Below are positions 22,820-33,175 of a DNA stretch of 64,000 nucleotides, in pieces (within the stretch, counting starts at the first letter, position 1; each line of letters starts with the position of its first letter). The DNA comes from Dasypus novemcinctus. Its lineage: Eukaryota; Chordata; Mammalia; Cingulata; Dasypodidae. The position numbers and the translations under genes are program-made. The notes beneath the pieces are model-generated. The model saw nothing but the letters and a program-made list of their open reading frames with translations, searched no databases and was not told the origin of the DNA. Where the stretch lies: assembly GCF_030445035.2 (NCBI RefSeq), contig NC_080690.1, positions 31,956,796-32,020,795 on the forward strand. Direction: 5' to 3'.

Positions 22820-22975
22820 GCTCCTATGTGTCCTCTGTGTATTTGATTTGCAGCCCTCAACATCCTATGAGATGGATGTTCCATTTTATCCCTTCACAGA
22901 TGAGGATGCTAAGGGTCAGGGAAAGCTTGGAAAAGTTAAACAACTTCCCTGAAGTCAGTCTACTTCCCTCCGTCT
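22820..22975 (-). repeat. MIR SINE, reverse orientation
   Basis: 'catcctatgagatggatgtt', 'cacagatgaggatgctaagg' and 'gttaaacaacttccctgaag' are MIR reverse complement in the right order. Confidence 0.6.
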
Positions 22976-23079
22976 CCACTAGCTCCTCCCTCACCCAAGC
23001 CAGCATCCTTGTCCTCTTAGATACGGCACTGGAGTCTCTGCTTCAATCCCCTACTTAAAATCACCTACGGGCTCTGAAA

Positions 23080-23880
23080 CACAGTTTGGCAGCCTCTTTC
23101 AAAACTAAAAATGCAACTACCATGGATCCATCAATTGCACTCTTAGGCATTTATCCCAGAGAAATGGAAACTTAAGTTCACACAAAAACCTATATACAAA
23201 TGTTCATAGCAGCTTCGTTCATATAGATGAAAACTATAAATAGCCTAATATCCTTCAGTGAGTAAATAGTTAAACTGTGGTTCATCCATGCTACTCATGC
23301 ATGAATACTACTCACCAACAAAAAGGAACAGATTATTGATACATGCAACAACTTGGATGCTGAGAAGACGATAATCCCAAAAGGTGGCACACTTTATGAT
23401 CTGTAAATATAATATTTTTAATTGACAAAATTATAGAAATAAAGAACAAATTCTTAAACGCCCTTGTTGCCTTGCAAAAAAAAAAAGAACAAATTCTTAA
23501 GCCAGGGCTTAAGAATGGGGATGGTGGGAGGGAAATGGATGTGACTATAACACAAGGGATCCTTGTGATGATAGACCTCTTCTGTATTTTGACTGTGACG
23601 ATGGAAACATGAATCTACATGAAACAGGACTCATGGATACAGAAAATTGCATAGAACTAAATGCACACATACTAACACAAATGAGTACAACTAAAACGGG
23701 AAATCTCAATAAGATCAGCAGATTGCATCAATGCCAATATGTTGGTTATAATACTGTACTATGATTTTGAAAGATTTTTACTATTGGGAGAAATTGAGTA
23801 AAGAGTATACAGGATCTTTCTGCATTACTTCTTAAACTGTGCATGAATCTCCAACTATCTCGAAAAGATTTTTTTAAGTT
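23080..23880 (+). mobile_element. Old L1 ORF2 C-terminal region and 3' UTR
   Basis: 'ggcatttatcccagagaaat', 'tgttcatagcagcttcgttc', 'ttcagtgagtaaatagttaa' and 'gatacatgcaacaacttgga' form the last ORF2 segment of a mammalian L1 with many stops. The 3' UTR continues to an A/T-rich tail at about 23870. A 26-bp retro-insertion lies at 23458-23483. Confidence 0.75.
23458..23483 (+). mobile_element. Minimal retro-insertion with 17-bp TSD
   Basis: The 17-bp direct repeat 'aaagaacaaattcttaa' occurs at 23441-23457 and 23484-23500. Between them is an 18-base non-A segment ('acgcccttgttgccttgc') and an A run. That is the signature of target-primed reverse transcription of an extremely 5'-truncated polyadenylated RNA. 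The source RNA is not identified. Confidence 0.75.
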
Positions 23881-23905
23881 TTATTTTTTTAAAGATCACC
23901 TGATG

Positions 23906-24228
23906 GGGAAGTAGATGTGGCTCAACCTATTGGGCTCCCGTCTGTCATATGGGAGGCCCTGGGTTTGCTTCCCAAGGCCTCCTTGTGAAGGCAGCCGGGC
24001 TCGTGTCCGCAGAGAACTGACGGCCCGTGCCAATGGAGAGCTGATAGCCCACGCCTGCAGAAAGCTGATGGCCCGCACCCGCAGAGAGCTGGCACAGCAA
24101 GATGATGCAACAAAAGGAGACAAGCAGACACAGAAGAATATGCTGCGAATGGACACTGAGAGCAGACAGCAAGCAAGCAGGGAGTGGGGGGGGGGATAAA
24201 AAAATAAAATAAAATCTTAAAAAAAAAA
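23906..24228 (+). mobile_element. DAS-SINE, chimeric full-length form
   Basis: Head 'ggggaagtagatgtggctca', then the second domain with three tandem variants of a 'gagagctgatggcccgc' unit (about 24010-24095), 'agcaagatgatgcaacaaaa' and an A tail. A perfect 11-bp TSD 'atcacctgatg' lies at 23895-23905 and 24229-24239. It sits in the tail of the L1 at 23080-23880. The repeated 'gagagctg' unit explains its length. Confidence 0.92.
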
Positions 24229-24239
24229 ATCACCTGATG

Positions 24240-25094
24240 TTTTCCCATCACATTCACAACATTGCATTATTTGCCCTGTCTTACAGAGTCTTATACACTG
24301 ACTTAGAGGTCAATCCAGAGATCACCATTCTTGTACAACCAGAGCAGGTCCACTTTTACCTGCATCACTTACTGGACTTTTCTAATCAACACATGATCCC
24401 ATGGTCAAAAATTGTTTGAAACCTACTGCTATGTGTGTAAGGCAGACCAGATCATGGGCTAACTTAACAGGGAAAAAAAGAATTTTGAAGCATTCCATCA
24501 TTTCAAGACATTATTTGCTTTAACTCTTTTCCCCATGTCTTTAAGAAATGCACAAATAGAGGCAATGTACAGATAACTCTCGTTTTGAAGTCCCCAGTAG
24601 GCTTCACCTGGGGCTGTCAAGTTGCTTCCTTTCTAGTTACGGGCCAGGCTAGGCCTGGCACAGTACACTGTCATACACTTGGCATATCCCCCTCCAACTG
24701 GAACAGAGCTGTCTCATTCTGCAGAACAGAACAAAGGCGAAGTGTTGATTTCTCCTGAGCAACAGTGTTCAACTCTTGTACATTCAGCCTGAGGGGCCCT
24801 AGAAGCCCCGGGAATTTTCCCACAGTAAGGCATCTCCATTTCCCTTGGACTGGGGACATTTGTTTCCATGGTTTCTCAGATCTGCCGTGGGCAGCACCCC
24901 TAAAGAGCTGAAAGGCCAGACTGCAGGAAAAGCTGTGTCCCGTGTTTACCAAATCCCATTCCCTTGCCAGCCAAAATGCCTTACTCTGCATCAGAACTGG
25001 CTATTCTGATTCACTGATTGACCAGATTCTACTCAGGAAAAAAAAAAAAAAGGTAATTTCTAAGATACATTCAGAGTTCCAGAGGTTAACAGAG
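24240..25094. other. Unique sequence
   Basis: No repeat recognised. The 24590-25000 stretch is GC-balanced and repeat-free, with no convincing exon. The 106-residue minus ORF has no domain I recognise. Confidence 0.45.
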
Positions 25095-25330
25095 GACATT
25101 TCTGTCCATTTTCTAACATATCCTCCCAGAAGCCCTATGTAAAGACAGCAGGGGCTTTAATGCCCATTTTATAAATGAGAAAATTGAATCAACAAAGCCT
25201 TTAGGGATTTTTTGTTTTGTTTTGTTTTTATTTTATTATTTTTTATTATCTTTTTTTTTTAAAGATACATAGATCACACAAGATGTTACATTAAAAAATA
25301 TAAAAGGTCCTTTAGGGATCTGAGCCTAGA
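25095..25330 (-). repeat. MIR SINE, reverse, interrupted by an L1 stub
   Basis: 'ccagaagccctatgtaaag', 'tgcccattttataaatgaga' and 'aaattgaatcaacaaagcc' are MIR reverse complement, broken at 25208 by the insertion that follows. Confidence 0.55.
25209..25308 (-). mobile_element. Very short L1 3' stub
   Basis: A 100-bp insertion with perfect 11-bp TSD 'cctttagggat' at 25198-25208 and 25309-25319. In reverse complement it reads about 35 bases ('taatgtaacatcttgtgtga', 'tctatgtatcttt') and then a long impure A tail. It is the extreme 3' end of an armadillo L1-type RNA. Confidence 0.8.
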
Positions 25331-25689
25331 GTTCCTAGTTCTTGGGACTCTGTTTAGTCTATTATTCTTCCTTTCATAAAAACCAGTTCACTTTTTTCTC
25401 TGAAATGAAGAGTGATCAAAATGATTACTTTCTTTAATCAGAGCTACCTTTAATCCATATTTGTTCAAACTTAGGCAGAGAAAGGCCCTGGTCTTGGCAT
25501 AACTTTATACTCTTCAAATATGCACTTTCACACAGAATTGTGGGAAAGGATGGTTAGTGCTTCCATCCAAATGTTCCATGAATATTGGGAAACAACCATT
25601 GGTTTCTCCTGATACAGAGGTTTTAAATACATTTGGCTCAGAAATGCTATATGGTTATGAGAAAAAACTGATAAATCATTTATTCAATG

Positions 25690-25910
25690 TTTCTTACCCC
25701 CAAATCATTTCTACACACTTTGTGTTATTTAACTCTAACAGCACAGTGAAGTAAATATTGGTAGCTTATTATACAAAACCAGAAATGAGGAAACTGAGGA
25801 ACATAAAATTAGGTGAATCATGAGATGTCACACCTAATGAAAGGCAGATCTGCATCCAAGCAGATTTGTTGGGCTCCAAAATCTGTTCTCTTAACCCCAT
25901 ATCATGCTGC
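25690..25910 (-). repeat. MIR SINE, reverse orientation
   Basis: 'gttatttaactctaacagca', 'agaaatgaggaaactgagga', 'aaaggcagatctgcatcc' and 'tctgttctcttaacccc' are the MIR complement through to the tRNA-like head. Confidence 0.7.
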
Positions 25911-25974
25911 TCAGGCAGAGAGGTTGAGGAAATAGACTTGTATCTGTGTGTAAAAGGAGACTTTCATACACTCC

Positions 25975-26085
25975 CTTTTTTCCCCAAATATGTATTGAGC
26001 ATCTATTATATGCCAGATATTTGTCTACTCACTGGTGTCATAGCAGTGGACAAAGTTTCTACCGTCTTGAAGCTGACATTCTAAA
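25975..26085. repeat. Ancient mammalian interspersed repeat fragment
   Basis: 'tattgagcatctattatatg', 'ccagatatttgtctactcac' and 'cttgaagctgacattcta' are in the usual order for this old repeat. The family is not assigned. Confidence 0.5.
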
Positions 26086-26254
26086 TGCACATTTTAATGG
26101 CTTATGAATCATTAATTATCCTGCCATCTACTCTCACCCACAAACAAAAATAAAACCTCTTTACATACGCATCACAAAATGAGAAATTATAACTTTAGTC
26201 ATCATTAAATGTGAAGGCACTGGTTCTTGGTCTTTTTATTCTAAGGTGCTAGTT

Positions 26255-26295
26255 AAAACCTGACTCACAAAATAAATAAATAAAACCTGACTCAC
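26255..26295. repeat. 14-bp direct repeat around a 13-bp A-rich spacer
   Basis: 'aaaacctgactcac' at 26255-26268 and again at 26282-26295, with 'aaaataaataaat' between. This looks like a target-site duplication around nothing but a poly(A)-like tail. Confidence 0.8.
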
Positions 26296-27055
26296 CACTC
26301 CCAGCCACCATTCACCACTGTGGTACAGACAAAGCAGGCTGAGGTTCTGTACAATACTCTGCACATTAGCTGTATCTTAAGTGCTTTTTCTCTTTCTCAA
26401 AAGAGCAAAGCAGAATGCAAGAGAGTGTTCTATTATTGTTAGAATAACCATATATCCACTGGTAATTATTTTCAAACTTTAATACTTTATGAATAGCACA
26501 CCCACCTTACAAGTGAGGTGGTCAGTGAGATGCTATATTCTGAGCCCAGTTATTATCACCAGGAATCCTGTATTGTAAGATTCCTGTCCTGGAATAAGAA
26601 ATAACTTACTAACTCATCATAAGCCATATATATCCTAGCACAGTTCTATACATCATATGTGTGGCCTAACAATCTGGAAATGCAGACTGTAAGCTTTCAG
26701 GATAAGTTTTTTTAAATCTTCAACTTAGTACACAAGGGTTGTCTTTATCAACATAAGAGCTCAGAAATGGCCTTCCACATAGGAAAGAAGAGGGAATCAG
26801 GATGCATGGAAAACTACCTTCCAACTTTACAGGTTTGCCCTCAGCCAGTCTTATTTAGGATTCAGACCAGAAATGGGCATGGAAGAACTTCCTAAGGTTC
26901 TCATGCGCTCCATCTTTTCATAGTGCACAGCATAAGGATTTAATCAAACATCTTGGATGAGGTTAAAGAAAAATGATGCTTCTATTGAACTTAGGATATG
27001 TGCCCCGAGCTGCCAGTCTTAGAACCCCACCTGAATGAGCTGGTTCCCTGCATGA
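26296..27055. other. Unique sequence
   Basis: Nothing assigned. Confidence 0.45.
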
Positions 27056-27535
27056 AACAGAATTCATCCTAGATCATTCAAATGAAGAAATAATAAGTAA
27101 GGGACTGCTTACAGGAATGTGGGCATGGTTTAAGGGGAAATAAACAAAGATGGTGGGACAGTGAATTTTGTTTCATACTTTAATATGAAAACATTATACC
27201 CCTAAAGCCAAAACAGCAAGTGGAAAAGTAGAATTCTCCAGTAACCAATAAGAGCCATGGAGGAGAGGTTTTGAGAAGGAACTCAAGGCAGGTCTTCCCT
27301 GACTTTGGGCACCAAATCAGGGAGGGAGTTGTAAGAGACACACCTCAACCTATCTCTCCTTCCACACTTCACAGATCTTGCTGTTGCATCTCATTTGCCA
27401 AACCCAACAATTACCCAACTGGCAAGGTAGTCTGGTGATGCAGTCTGTAAGGGTCAACTTCCCAGAGCACAGAATAGGGCAGAAAAGGCAAAGAACAGAA
27501 CTGGAGGTACCAATGAACGAAAAAAGGGGCAAAGT
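27056..27535. repeat. Old dispersed repeat, family not assigned
   Basis: 'aacccaacaattacccaact', 'ggtagtctggtgatgcagtc' and 'cagagcacagaatagggcag' resemble an abundant old mammalian LTR-like repeat. I cannot name it with confidence. The 135-residue ORF starting at 27378 spans this repeat and the next L2, so it is not a gene. Confidence 0.4.
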
Positions 27536-27785
27536 TGACCCATTTCTCCAGCCTCATCTCAACCCCAGTATCTCTGACCTATTAGTCTTCTGGGCAGCAG
27601 CTCTTTTCTCCCTCAGACACTTTACATGTGCTTATCCTTCTGCCTGGAATTCCTTTTCCCAGTCCCTCTTCATGTGCAGCTTCTCCTCTTCTTTGAGGGC
27701 TCCACTAAAACATCACTTTTCAGGGAGATTTCAGAAAACCCCAGCTAAACTAAGAGGTAGGTCAGGTGGGCATTTAGAGCTCTAA
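27536..27785 (+). repeat. LINE L2 3' region
   Basis: 'ctcagacactttacatgtgc', 'ttatccttctgcctggaatt', 'ccttttcccagtccctcttc' and 'gagggctccactaaaacatc' correspond to the L2 stretch coding the end of ORF2. Confidence 0.7.
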
Positions 27786-28230
27786 TTTTTAATAGATACC
27801 AAAACATTGCTTGGAATGGAATGAGATGAAGACGACTGAATTTATGAGAAGTCCTCTCAAGTATGGTATGTGATAGTAGGGTAGGGGGTGAAATCCAAGG
27901 GGACTGATCAACCAAAACTATGAAGTTACTAAGGGGCCTTGTAAGAGGGTGGGATATGTTAACTAGAAGAGTTTCATTCTACTGAATGGGTACAATTTAG
28001 GGCCAGTGCTGAATCCCTCAGAATGAGGGGTAGGGGTGGTGGATAGTCTCAGCATTCCATCGAAGGACCTGCTGAAACCAAATGCTCTAGCATTTAGCCC
28101 TCTGTGGGTTCCTCATCAAGAGGCTGCTCATACTTCTAAGGCTAGCTAAGGATGAGCTATACCTGTTGGGTGCTGCCTTAAGGTTCCTTCCTTTTTAAAC
28201 TGTTCCTCACATGTAATTATGTGACTGACA
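27786..28230. other. Unique sequence
   Basis: Nothing assigned. Confidence 0.45.
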
Positions 28231-28335
28231 TGTGCCTTCCCCAGCCCAATACAGTAAGTCCCAGACTTGTTCACTGGCATTCAATACTGTATAGTACTTC
28301 GCACACTGCCAGGAACTTCCTAGGTAGGTCTTCGA
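28231..28335 (+). repeat. LINE L2 3'-end fragment
   Basis: 'gtaagtcccagacttgttc', 'atagtacttcgcacactgcc' and 'gtaggtcttcgaaaatta' are a decayed L2 tail. Confidence 0.45.
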
Positions 28336-28599
28336 AAATTATATCAAATAGATAAAAGAATAAACTCAGGATTTTGTAACAAAGAAAGTAGATAGCGACT
28401 GCATTTTATTCTGTGCCAATGAGACCTTTGCAGTTTTGGGTCAATTCCAGGTGCCTTCATTTTACGGGGTATCCTAGACTGAGTAGAGTACTTCTAAGGA
28501 AGGTGTGAGGACTTTGAAGTCATCTAATAACTATTGCAGTAGACTTCTAGAAGCTTACTCCAAACCTACCTCTTAAATACTGCTTCTATTTAAATATTG

Positions 28600-29160
28600 T
28601 CAAATGCATTTCCCCCCGTAGGGGAGGACTTTTTTCTTAACTGTGATAGATAGTGTCCTCATTTGTATGTGTACACATATGCCCACCGTTTCTTAACCCA
28701 ATTATGAGATTTTGAGCTGATTGGGTCACTAGCTGCAAACGAGAAGGCAGATAGCAACCCTATTTTATGCACTGTAAAACATGCTGTACGCAGGAGCTTG
28801 AAGGCTGGGAGGCCGCACTGAAGAGGAACCGTGCATGCCTTTTCTTCTTCCATTTTGGCCTGTAGTTGGAGTCCATACTAATACCATTCCCCATTCTCCT
28901 GGAAAGAAATTAAAAGTCAGAAGCAATTTAAATTACTTGAATCCACTCCCATGAGAGGAATTTGTATACCCCAGAAACAAATGCGGCTCTTTGATGGGGA
29001 ATGCTTATTTGCTGTTGACAGCTTCTTAGTGAAAAAGATAGAAATCAGATTGAATTTCGACAGTGAGAAATTGAGAGCTTGTTCTGCCAGCAGGAGGCTG
29101 AGGCCTCTAATTTTACCTCTGCGAAACAAAGATGAACCAAGAATATAATCTACCTACTTT
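28600..29160. other. Repeat-free block, possible conserved non-coding element
   Basis: About 560 bases without recognisable repeat and of even composition, with CpGs at positions such as 28803 ('ggccgcactgaagagg') and 29057 ('gaatttcgacagtgag'). ORFs on both strands (64-70 residues) have no known domain. Regulatory function is inference only. Confidence 0.35.
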
Positions 29161-30762
29161 TCAAAAACAAAACATAAAAATTCTTCACGTAGCTGGCTTC
29201 AAAGTAAGAAAAATTGCACACAGGGCCAGCTCTGTTCTATCTGTCTTGGTATTAATATAATAGCTGGACTGTATTCAAAAGCAGATAGAATAGATTCCAA
29301 ATTCCATTATACTCTCTATTCTGAACTTTTCATTTGAACAATGAAGTCCACAGTAACCCCATCAAACTTCCTTAAACCAAAGGTCTGACAATCCCTGAAT
29401 ACCAAAAGATCTCTAACACACAAAATTTAATTCTGTCCTACACACACAATATTGATCATCAAAGATATGTTTTTGCAACAGCGGTGATATACAGATAGCC
29501 TTCATTAGACTCTAGTAAGCTCCTAATTATATACAATAAATCCAACAGACAATTCTTGGTTTGTAATAGAAATAAAATTGGGCTTTGGTGAGTCTGTCAG
29601 ATTCTTCAAAGACATATTTAGTTTCCAATATTCAGATCTGAGGCAGCAGCACTGTTTAGGAATTGCACATGCCAGCTGAAGCCTAAGGGGGAGAAACGTC
29701 ATAAAAATTTTCCAAGTGAGTATATTAGGGTTGTGGAAGAGAATTTTGCTAATAGAGATAGTTAACATCAAGGAATACATATTTCTGATACCACGACCCT
29801 GTATCATCTCAGGATGAAAAGTAGATATGATTACAGAATCCAACAAGGAGTTTTATCAGGTAAGATCCCCTGGGCTCTGCTCTTGCCCCCAGCAGAACAG
29901 AGAAATAATAAAAATAACAACAACAACAACAGCAATAGTCACTACCAAGCTGCCAGGTAGGCTAGTGTGTGATGTTTCAGGAGACAAAATTGATCAAGCA
30001 CAACACTGAAAATAATGAAAGGATGCATGTTATAGAAAAATTAAAAGCAACTTTAGGGATACTGGGAGGAAAGGACTAGATAACTATAGAAAGTGTAGGA
30101 TGTTGGTATTTGACTAAGGGATAAAAATAGCATTGTAGATTATAGCATATTCTGTTTTAGCAAGCCTCAGTTAACCATGTGTTTTCAACAATTTTAAAAT
30201 AAATTCATTTCCTGCATATTTAGGCATTAAATATGCCAGTATTTAATATTCCAATCTAGTAGAAAAAATAAATTCATCTTATTAAGCTTCTTAGTTCAAA
30301 ATAATTTTATTGTTCCTGAATTTTCATTGAAAATAATAATCAGGATAAAAACAATTTGAACATTTATTCAGTTCAATCTCAGAATTCAACAGCAGAAAAA
30401 CAGTATATGGAAAAGAAACAACTAATTTCCATTTCTTAAAATATAGTAAATTTCCTGAAAAATCTCCTGAAAACTACTTTAAAAACTATATAAAATCATA
30501 AGCATTCTTTTAAAGTATGATGGCCAGCCAGAAAGCAATGATCCCAAATGAAAACATGGAAATGCAAGATGGAATGAAAAGCAAAGAAAGGAATAAAAGA
30601 GTGAATCTAAATAAATATTGATGATGCAAAGCAGTAATAGTAATACATTTTGGTGTTTAAATATATGTGGGAAAACAGCATCCATAGTTCCTTTGTTCTA
30701 AGTATCACTTTGTTACCTATTTGGATTAAGACAGTGAATGTTGCTAATGAATAAGAGTAAAC
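29161..30762. other. Unique AT-rich sequence
   Basis: No repeat recognised apart from a short (CAA)n at about 29918-29932. The 107-residue minus ORF at 29523-29846 has no recognisable domain. Confidence 0.45.
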
Positions 30763-30776
30763 AAAGGACTCCCAAA

Positions 30777-30978
30777 CTATTTTTTAAAGAGGTATTGCAG
30801 ATTGAACCCAGTAACTCACACATGGGAAGCAGATGTTAACCACTGAGTTATATCTGCTTCCCAATGAGAGTTGGTTTTTTTGTTTCTTTGTTTTTAGGAG
30901 GTACCAGGATCAAACCTGGTACCTTGTATTAATACATGGGAAGCATGTGCTCAACCACTTGAGCTACATCCACTCCCC
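30777..30978 (-). mobile_element. DAS-SINE dimer, reverse orientation
   Basis: In reverse complement, two tRNA-like heads: 'ggggagtggatgtagctcaa' (5', from 30978 down) with B box 'accaggtttgatcc', and 'gggaagcagatataactcag' with 'gggttcaatctg'. TSD 'aaaggactcccaaa' at 30763-30776 and 'aaaggattcccaaa' at 30979-30992, one mismatch. The linker is T-rich on the + strand. Confidence 0.92.
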
Positions 30979-30992
30979 AAAGGATTCCCAAA

Positions 30993-33005
30993 TGTCTTAT
31001 CTTGTTAGTTAGCAAGATCATCAAGAATCAAGATAGTATCAAGTGTGTGCTGATGTCAAAAAGACAATTTCTATGCAAATCACAGAGTGACCAAATAGAG
31101 ATGGTAAAACCTGGTGAAGCCTTCAATGATACTGGTATCTAGAGAAAGATGAGTCATTAGTTTTTTTTTAACCTGGCACTCCTTATCTGTTGGTTTGCAA
31201 TTATAATTTGTGAACTGACTGAATTTTGGAAAAATAAACTTTAGGCTAAAGAAGGTTTCAATGACCCTGCATCATGAAAAAGAAAATGGTGGCAAGAGTC
31301 AACCTAGTATGCTTCTAGGAGAAAGTACATAGCTCCCAAGGGTATTTCTATCTCTCCCTCGGAAGAAGGCTCAGGAAATATGTCAGGAAGAGGAACACAC
31401 TAGAGAAAGACAACGTATAGCTGACAAAGAACAGCTGTGAGGGGAGTAAGGTCATAACAGTGGAAACAGGAATACATTTCTTTTCCAGCAATCCTGCAAC
31501 TTCTATTTTTCTGCAGAACTGAACAGAGAAAATCAGCTGATGGAATAAAATAACGCACTCCTCCCACTGTACACACATGAGTAGTAATAATTAGGAGCGT
31601 CCACTTTTTGGAGATAATTCTCGGATTGTGGATTTTAGAAGAAAGAGAAAATCACAAGAAGTGGGAAGTTAGTGGGGTTGGGTAGGTGGTGGGGCTTCTT
31701 TTTGCTTTTAATTGAATCAATAGTATTTGTTTGCATTCGTATTTATTTGTAGTAGGGCCTGTACTAAATTTGCAAGTCCAAAGGTTGTATATCTATATTA
31801 CCGACATATAGACGTCGGGTGTTAACATATATAATTTGACTATTTTTTTGATTTGGGAATGAAAGGATTTATTGCCCTTGCCCATTTTTTGAGGCATGAG
31901 ATAGTTAGGAGAGTGAAGGCATTTGAATTCTGAGTCTTTTCTTTAAAAAGCAAACATTAACAGACTATGCTATTTTAAAAAATCTTTTCAGGCTTTTTCT
32001 CACCTTCCAGTTCTCGACCTGCTTACCAGAAGGCTTAAAGCACTGTTTAGTGTGGTGGGCTTAAACAAAAGGCAAGCATGTTCTTCCCCCACTTTCCTAT
32101 GTTCTCTCACCTCAATTTTTAATTAAAATACTGTCAATTGAATAAGGAGAGCAAAATACAAGGGCAATCATGTACAAGCAAGTGAAAAAAACATATTTCA
32201 CCAGAGCTTAAGCTATTAGCACTTTCTCGGCAATCTGATCATCTGAATTTAAAATCATGTGCTGAACTCCCATGAAACTCCAGGATCCAACTCTGTGGAG
32301 GTGGGGGGTGGGGGGAGGGGGGACGGTCAATGCCAAAGTAGGGAAAGGGATTGGGCTGCCCTTATGATCCAACAAATACCAGAGCCACAGAAAAGGTGTC
32401 AGCTTCATGGTAAAGGCACACATGCCTCAGATGCCAGAGCCTCACCTTGAGGGGCATCAATGGTCATGCTGATCGCAGTCCTTTTCAAGGACAGGCAACT
32501 GATAGGAATACCCAAGGAAGCAGAAGCCAGGATTTTGAACAAATGAGGAGGAAGACAGATCAGCTTTTGGCCAGTGAGTCCATTTGCCATGATGTGTCGT
32601 ATGTAGTTTTAGATGCCATGATTCCAGCAGTGGCTAAAAGAAAAGATGAAGAGTTCAGGCAGAGGAAGTCTCAGGCTTGGCCTTCCCATCATCGACTCTT
32701 TCTGACACTCTCTGAGGCTTTCTTGGGAATGCTTGGGCTCACCAGAACATGCTACCAGTCATTCATCTGGAACATAACTGTCACCAGTGTTTAACTCTTT
32801 CTCCAACATGCCTGACAGATTTAACTTGTCATTTCTGCATGTATTCTGCAAATGGGTGACCCAATTTCAATTGGCTGAAGTAGATTCCCACCTGTTTTCA
32901 GTCAACAAAAGTAAGGTCGTTTATTTCATCTGGCCTTCTCTAATTTGGTTGTCTATATAATGTTACATCAGAGATGCATAAGTTTATATAGGTGGATGCA
33001 ATAAA
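30993..33005. other. Mostly unique sequence
   Basis: No exon recognised. The 115-residue ORF at 32447-32794 shows no domain I know. The G-rich tract at 32298-32326 is listed separately. Confidence 0.45.
32298..32326 (+). repeat. G-rich tract (G-quadruplex capable)
   Basis: Four runs of four to six G separated by one or two bases, embedded in unique sequence. Confidence 0.75.
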
Positions 33006-33009
33006 GGAA

Positions 33010-33175
33010 CATTAATGAATATTTTTAAACATCTACTATGTGAGAAGTGCTTTAAATAAATGCCTTATTTTATGATGTAGATGAGGTGGGTATTATGTCC
33101 ATCATTCAAATGTACAAAACTGACGTGAGCATACTGTTTAATTTCTCTGAGCCTCAAACAGTTATAGAAGAATGA
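33010..33175 (-). repeat. MIR SINE, reverse orientation
   Basis: 'aaacatctactatgtgagaa', 'gtgctttaaataaatgcc', 'tagatgaggtgggtattatg' and 'ctgtttaatttctctgagcc' match, with some rearranged spacing. Confidence 0.55.

Noticed and set aside
24010..24095. Possible CRISPR-like or tandem array ('gagagctgatgg' units)
   Set aside because: Internal repeats of the DAS-SINE second domain, only three units, in a eukaryotic setting.
27378..27785. 135-residue ORF
   Set aside because: Its second half is L2 sequence, so the frame is a repeat artefact.
32298..32326. Functional G-quadruplex regulator
   Set aside because: The G runs are real but there is no gene nearby, so no role is claimed.
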